Shown here: positions 60,377-64,000 of the stretch, piece after piece | Numbering within the stretch: the stretch's first letter is position 1 | Layout: the number at the start of each line of letters is the position of its first letter | DNA from: Streptomyces sp. Ag109_O5-10 | Lineage (GTDB): Bacteria; Actinomycetota; Actinomycetes; Streptomycetales; Streptomycetaceae | Direction: 5' to 3' | NCBI RefSeq assembly: GCF_900105755.1 | Contig: NZ_FNTQ01000001.1 | Location: 6,510,001-6,574,000 of the forward strand | DNA: 64,000 bases | Translations under genes and position numbers: made by a program | The notes under the pieces: model-generated | Told to the model about the DNA's origin: nothing | Databases searched by the model: none | Seen by the model: only the letters and a program-made list of their open reading frames with translations

Positions 60377-61549
60377 ATGCGTCATTTCGGGCACATCGCA
60401 CCTGAGGTGCGGCAGCGCCTCTTCCACCAGGAGCCGTGCGAGTTCACCGCCGACTCCCCGGCCAGGCTGCTCTCCGCGGCCCTCGGCGCCACGCTGTACA
60501 GCCCGGCCACCCGGCCGCGGCTCGCCGACGACATCGTCAAACAGGCGGGGCTGGGCGTGGTCTCGATGGTGCTGTGCCTGGAGGACTCCATCGGCGACGA
60601 GGACGTGGAGGCCGGCGAGGAGAACCTCGTGCGGCAGTTCGCCGACCTGGCCGAGCGGGAGCGGGCGGGCGTGGAGCTGCCGCTGCTGTTCATCCGGGTG
60701 CGGGAGCCCGAGCAGATCCCCGACCTGGTGCGACGGCTCGGCGCGAGCGTCTCGCTGCTGTCCGGCTTCGTGTTCCCGAAGTTCACCGAGGAGCGCGGCA
60801 TCCCCTTCCTGCAGGCCCTGGACGGCGCCACGCTGAGCAGCGGCCGCCGGCTCTTCGGCATGCCGGTCCTGGAGACGCCCGAGCTGATGTACCGCGAGAC
60901 GCGCGTGGACGCCCTGGAGGGCATCGCCCGCGCCGTCGACAAGTACCGCGACAAGGTGCTGGCGCTCCGCCTCGGGGTGACCGACTTCTGCTCGTCCTAC
61001 GGGCTGCGGCGGGCCCCCGACATGACCGCCTACGACGTGCAGATCATCGCCTCCGTCATCGCCGACGTGGTGAACATGCTGGGCCGCGCCGACGGCACCG
61101 GATTCACGGTGACCGGGCCGGTGTGGGAGTACTTCCGGGTCCCCGAGCGCATGTTCAAGCCGATGCTGCGGACCAGCCCCTTCCTGGAGGAGCAGGCCGT
61201 GGAGCTGCGCAACCGGCTCATCGAGCACGCCATGGACGGCCTGCTCAGGGAGATCTCCCTCGACCAGGCCAACGGACTGCTCGGCAAGACCTGCATCCAC
61301 CCCTCCCACGTCATTCCCGTGCACGCGCTGTCCGTCGTCAGTCACGAGGAGTTCTCCGACGCCCAGGACATCCTGCGGCCGGAACGCGGCGGCGGGGGTG
61401 TACTTCGCTCGGCCTACACGAACAAGATGAACGAGGTGAAGCCGCACCGCGCCTGGGCCGAGCGGACCATGCTCCGCGCCGAGGTGTTCGGCGTGGCCAA
61501 CGAGGACGTCGGCTTCGTGGAGCTGCTCGCCGCCGGGATACCGGATTGA
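60377..61549 (+). CDS. HpcH/HpaI aldolase/citrate lyase-like protein of the Ter locus
   Basis: A 390-residue TIM-barrel enzyme. 'QAGLGVVSMVLCLEDSIGDE' has the metal-site Glu-Asp of CitE-like lyases, and 'LALRLGVTDFCSSYGLRRAP' a second active-site segment. 'GKTCIHPSHVIPVHALSVVS' ends the barrel; the extra C-terminal part is conserved in Ter-associated members. In Ter biosynthetic modules this enzyme is predicted to help make a nucleoside-like metabolite together with phosphoribosyltransferases. The ATG at 60377 follows GGGGGAG. The fused PRTase frame begins 29 bp downstream, so they form an operon. Confidence 0.87.
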   Translation: MRHFGHIAPEVRQRLFHQEPCEFTADSPARLLSAALGATLYSPATRPRLADDIVKQAGLGVVSMVLCLEDSIGDEDVEAGEENLVRQFADLAERERAGVELPLLFIRVREPEQIPDLVRRLGASVSLLSGFVFPKFTEERGIPFLQALDGATLSSGRRLFGMPVLETPELMYRETRVDALEGIARAVDKYRDKVLALRLGVTDFCSSYGLRRAPDMTAYDVQIIASVIADVVNMLGRADGTGFTVTGPVWEYFRVPERMFKPMLRTSPFLEEQAVELRNRLIEHAMDGLLREISLDQANGLLGKTCIHPSHVIPVHALSVVSHEEFSDAQDILRPERGGGGVLRSAYTNKMNEVKPHRAWAERTMLRAEVFGVANEDVGFVELLAAGIPD

Positions 61550-61578
61550 CGGGCGTTACGGGACGACACAGGGAACCC

Positions 61579-64000
61579 ATGAACATCGCAGCGAACAACG
61601 GGGTCTGGTCCGGCAGCTGGGTCGCCGAGCGGCTCGGCGTCGAACTCGTGGGCGACGACGGCCTGGCGGCCCTCCTCGGCCTCGCCCTGCGCCGCAACCC
61701 CAGACGGGCCCACCTGCTGGTCTCCAACGTGCTCGGCAAGCACGTACCGCAGTCGCCGTCCGTGGTCTACGGGCACGGCTTCGCCCTCGGCCGACGGGTA
61801 CGTGACCTGCTCGGCGAGTCGGAGGCCCGGCGGGCGGTCGTCCTGGGGTACGCGGAGACGGCCACGGGCCTCGGGCATTCGGTGGCCGACGGAATCGGCC
61901 TCGCCCCGTACCTCCACTCCACGCGTCGGCCGGTCGCCGGGGTGGCGCCCGCGGGCGGCTTCGAGGAGTCCCACTCGCACGCGACCTCGCACCTGCTGCT
62001 CCCCGAGGACCCCGCCCTGCTGTCCGGCGAGGGCCCCCTGGTCCTGGTCGACGACGAGTTCTCCACCGGCAACACGGTCCTGAACACGATCCGCGACCTG
62101 CACGCCCGTTATCCGCGGAAACGTTACGTCGTGGTGGCGTTGGTCGATATGCGGTCACCGGCCGACGCGGGGCGGCTGACGTCGTTCGCCGAGGAGATCG
62201 GCGCCGGGGTGGACCTGGTGGCGGCGGCGTCGGGGACGGTGAAGCTGCCCGAGGGTGTCCTGGAAAAGGGCCAGGAGCTGGTTGCGCGGTACGAAGAGAG
62301 TGCCGCGACAGGTGTTGCGTCGGCTGCGGCAGCGCCGGGGCTCGCCCGGTTCCCCGCGTCCCTTCCCGGCGACGCTTCTGAGGCCGGCTGTCAGTCCACC
62401 CATCCAGGGGCGCGGGGAACCGCGCGACCAGCCCACACCGGCCCGCACCCGGACGGCAACCGGACGACCCCCCACCGCAGCCACGTCACCCGCATCGACC
62501 TGCGCTGGCCGCAGGGCCTGCCCGACGGCGGGCGGCACGGATTCACCCCGGCCCACCGGATACGCCTCGAAACGGCCCTCCCCGCGATGGCCGCGAGGGT
62601 CGCCGAAGCCCTGCCCCCCGACGCCCGCCGCGTGCTCACGCTCGGTTTCGAGGAGCTGATGTACGCCCCGCTCCGCATCGCCCGCGAGCTGGAGGCCCTG
62701 GTCGCCGCCGAGGTGCGGTACTCCACCACCACCCGCTCGCCCGTCCTGGCCGTCGACGACCCCGGCTACGCCATCCGCAGCCGTCTCGTCTTCCCGGCCC
62801 ACGACAACCCCGCCGACGGCCCCGGCGAGCGCTACGCGTACAACGTCGCCGGCGCCGGCTTCGACGCCGTCGTCCTGTTCGTCGACTCGGCCGGCGACAC
62901 CCCCGAACTGCACGCCCCCGGCGGCCTCCTGGCCCTGCTCGGCGCGCATGCCCCGCACGTCCTGCTCGCGGCTGTACCGTCGTACGTCCCCGCGCTACCC
63001 GAAGAGAGCCCCGCCATGCTGCCCGAGCCCCTCCGCGGCCCCGCCTTCTCCTCGTATCCGGCGGAGGACGTCGGCTGGCTGCTCCAGGACCTCTCGGACG
63101 TCACGCTGGAGGCGCCGACCGAGGAGCGGGAGGAGGCGATCCAGAGCGGCGGCGCGCACTACGCCGAGTCGCTGCCGGTGGAGTACCAGCCCAGCGAGCA
63201 GTACCAGGCGCTGTTCCACGCCGCCCTGGAGACCTCGGCGGCGCGCATCGCCCAGGCGGTCGGGGTGGTCACCGAGACCGTGGTGGCCGAGCGGTCGCCG
63301 CGCCCGGTGCTGGTGTCGCTGGCGCGGGCCGGCACCCCGGTGGGCGTGCTGATGCGCCGCTGGGCGCAGTTCCGCTACGGACTCGACCTGCCGCACTACG
63401 CGGTGTCGATCGTGCGCGGCCGCGGTATCGACGCCAACGCGCTGCGCTGGCTGGCCGCGCACCACGACCCGCGGGACGTCGTGTTCGTCGACGGCTGGAC
63501 GGGCAAGGGCGCGATCACCCGGGAACTCGCCGACGCGATCGCGGAGTTCGAGGCGCGGACCGGCGTCTCCGGGTTCGATCCGGAGATCGCGGTGCTCGCC
63601 GACCCCGGGTCGTGCGTGCGGACGTACGGCACCCGGGAGGACTTCCTGATCCCGTCCGCGTGCCTCAACTCGACCGTCTCCGGGCTGATCTCACGGACCG
63701 TGCTGCGGGCCGACCTGGTGGGTCCCGACGACTTCCACGGCGCGAAGTTCTACCGCGAGCTGGCGGGCGCCGACGTGTCGGTGGCCTTCCTGGACGCCGT
63801 CGCGGCCCGGTTCGCCGAGGTGGCCGAAGCCGTGGACGCGGCCGTGAAGGAGCTGGCGGTGGCCGACCGCACGCCGACCTGGGAGGGCTGGGCGGCGGTG
63901 GAGCGGATCAGCGAGGACTACGGCATCCACGACGTGAACCTGGTCAAGCCGGGCGTCGGCGAGACCACCCGGGTGCTGCTGCGCAGGGTGCCCTGGAAGA
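61579..64000 (+). CDS. Fused phosphoribosyltransferase-TRSP-StiP protein (3' end outside)
   Basis: One frame is open from ATG 61579 to the window edge, 807 codons. Residues 1-245 are a PRTase_2 domain with the PRPP loop 'LVLVDDEFSTGNTVLNTIRD'. Residues about 297-475 are TRSP-like ('RIDLRWPQGLPDGGRHGFTP', 'LTLGFEELMYAPLRIARELE', 'GAGFDAVVLFVDSAGD'). From about 480 a StiP-type domain reads 'LRGPAFSSYPAEDVGWLLQD', 'EAIQSGGAHYAESLPVEYQP', 'PVLVSLARAGTPVGVLMRRW', 'DVVFVDGWTGKGAITRELAD'. These are usually described as separate Ter-module proteins; ATG 63016 could be an independent start, but no stop intervenes. The linker near 62404-62448 is encoded by an intergenic repeat copy. Confidence 0.85.
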   Translation, partial: MNIAANNGVWSGSWVAERLGVELVGDDGLAALLGLALRRNPRRAHLLVSNVLGKHVPQSPSVVYGHGFALGRRVRDLLGESEARRAVVLGYAETATGLGHSVADGIGLAPYLHSTRRPVAGVAPAGGFEESHSHATSHLLLPEDPALLSGEGPLVLVDDEFSTGNTVLNTIRDLHARYPRKRYVVVALVDMRSPADAGRLTSFAEEIGAGVDLVAAASGTVKLPEGVLEKGQELVARYEESAATGVASAAAAPGLARFPASLPGDASEAGCQSTHPGARGTARPAHTGPHPDGNRTTPHRSHVTRIDLRWPQGLPDGGRHGFTPAHRIRLETALPAMAARVAEALPPDARRVLTLGFEELMYAPLRIARELEALVAAEVRYSTTTRSPVLAVDDPGYAIRSRLVFPAHDNPADGPGERYAYNVAGAGFDAVVLFVDSAGDTPELHAPGGLLALLGAHAPHVLLAAVPSYVPALPEESPAMLPEPLRGPAFSSYPAEDVGWLLQDLSDVTLEAPTEEREEAIQSGGAHYAESLPVEYQPSEQYQALFHAALETSAARIAQAVGVVTETVVAERSPRPVLVSLARAGTPVGVLMRRWAQFRYGLDLPHYAVSIVRGRGIDANALRWLAAHHDPRDVVFVDGWTGKGAITRELADAIAEFEARTGVSGFDPEIAVLADPGSCVRTYGTREDFLIPSACLNSTVSGLISRTVLRADLVGPDDFHGAKFYRELAGADVSVAFLDAVAARFAEVAEAVDAAVKELAVADRTPTWEGWAAVERISEDYGIHDVNLVKPGVGETTRVLLRRVPWK
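62404..62448. repeat. Intergenic repeat copy inside a coding region
   Basis: CCAGGGGCGCGGGGAACCGC then GCGACCAGCCCACACCGGCC, read in frame as PGARGTARPAHTGPH. It lies in the linker between the PRTase and TRSP domains and is the only copy of this family found well inside a gene here. No frameshift or stop results. Confidence 0.85.

Overview
The window is a stretch of GC-rich actinomycete chromosome, almost certainly Streptomyces. The evidence is the very high third-position GC, frequent GTG starts, the compact fasR-fabD-fabH-acpP-fabF cluster, a homodimeric-type aceE next to a DUF3052 gene, an SCO2400-type protein, and many copies of a small intergenic repeat built around GCGCAGTTCCCCGCGCCCC. 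No rRNA, tRNA, integrase, phage or CRISPR locus is visible. All assignments come from reading translated sequence and motifs; no database search was run.

Layout. 1-7.7 kb is accessory: an Rrf2 regulator tail, a secreted DUF4360 protein, two gene remnants (Lrp/AsnC regulator and carboxylesterase), a GlxA-type regulator, an S51 peptidase, an XRE regulator with a divergent SnoaL-like gene, a 169-bp MITE-like palindrome, a probable injection-system cargo toxin with an M91 metalloprotease domain, an FMN-binding protein and a lipoprotein. 8-15 kb holds an acyl-CoA dehydrogenase/CoA-transferase pair, a galU-type gene, a candidate structured RNA, a pobA-like hydroxylase and an O-methyltransferase with an extra N-terminal domain. 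15-26 kb has an aminotransferase with a low-complexity tail, then a minus-strand sugar cluster: enolase-superfamily dehydratase, zinc alcohol dehydrogenase, U32 homologue, chvE-mmsA-mmsB ABC transporter and Tat-exported aldose 1-epimerase.

26-37 kb is mixed: SCO2400-type protein, LysR remnant, MarR with a divergent quinone-oxidoreductase-like gene and ohr, serine hydrolase, a 15-copy 17-bp tandem repeat before an EI24 membrane protein, an atypical pyroglutamyl-peptidase homologue, a second aldose epimerase, an SGNH lipoprotein and DUF3145. 37-42 kb is the fatty acid synthase operon, with a TTTTGT-N9-ACAAAA inverted repeat between fasR and fabD. 42-51 kb carries pirin, serine hydrolase, GNAT, MerR, DUF4429, DUF1023, TetR/MFS, DUF4190 and a potassium channel. 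51-64 kb runs from aceE through DUF3052 and a peroxiredoxin into a tellurium-resistance-type (Ter) locus: two TerD genes, a DUF475/TerC protein, a TerA-like gene, a divergent TerD, a citrate-lyase-like gene and one open frame joining PRTase, TRSP and StiP domains.

The strongest points for follow-up are: the M91 toxin with a cargo-type N terminus; a 169-bp palindromic element present three times whose CTAG end supplies the TAG stop codon of a neighbouring gene every time; the fused PRTase-TRSP-StiP frame, whose linker is encoded by a copy of the intergenic repeat; a CoA-transferase homologue lacking the catalytic aspartate; and the unexplained structured intergenic sequence after galU.
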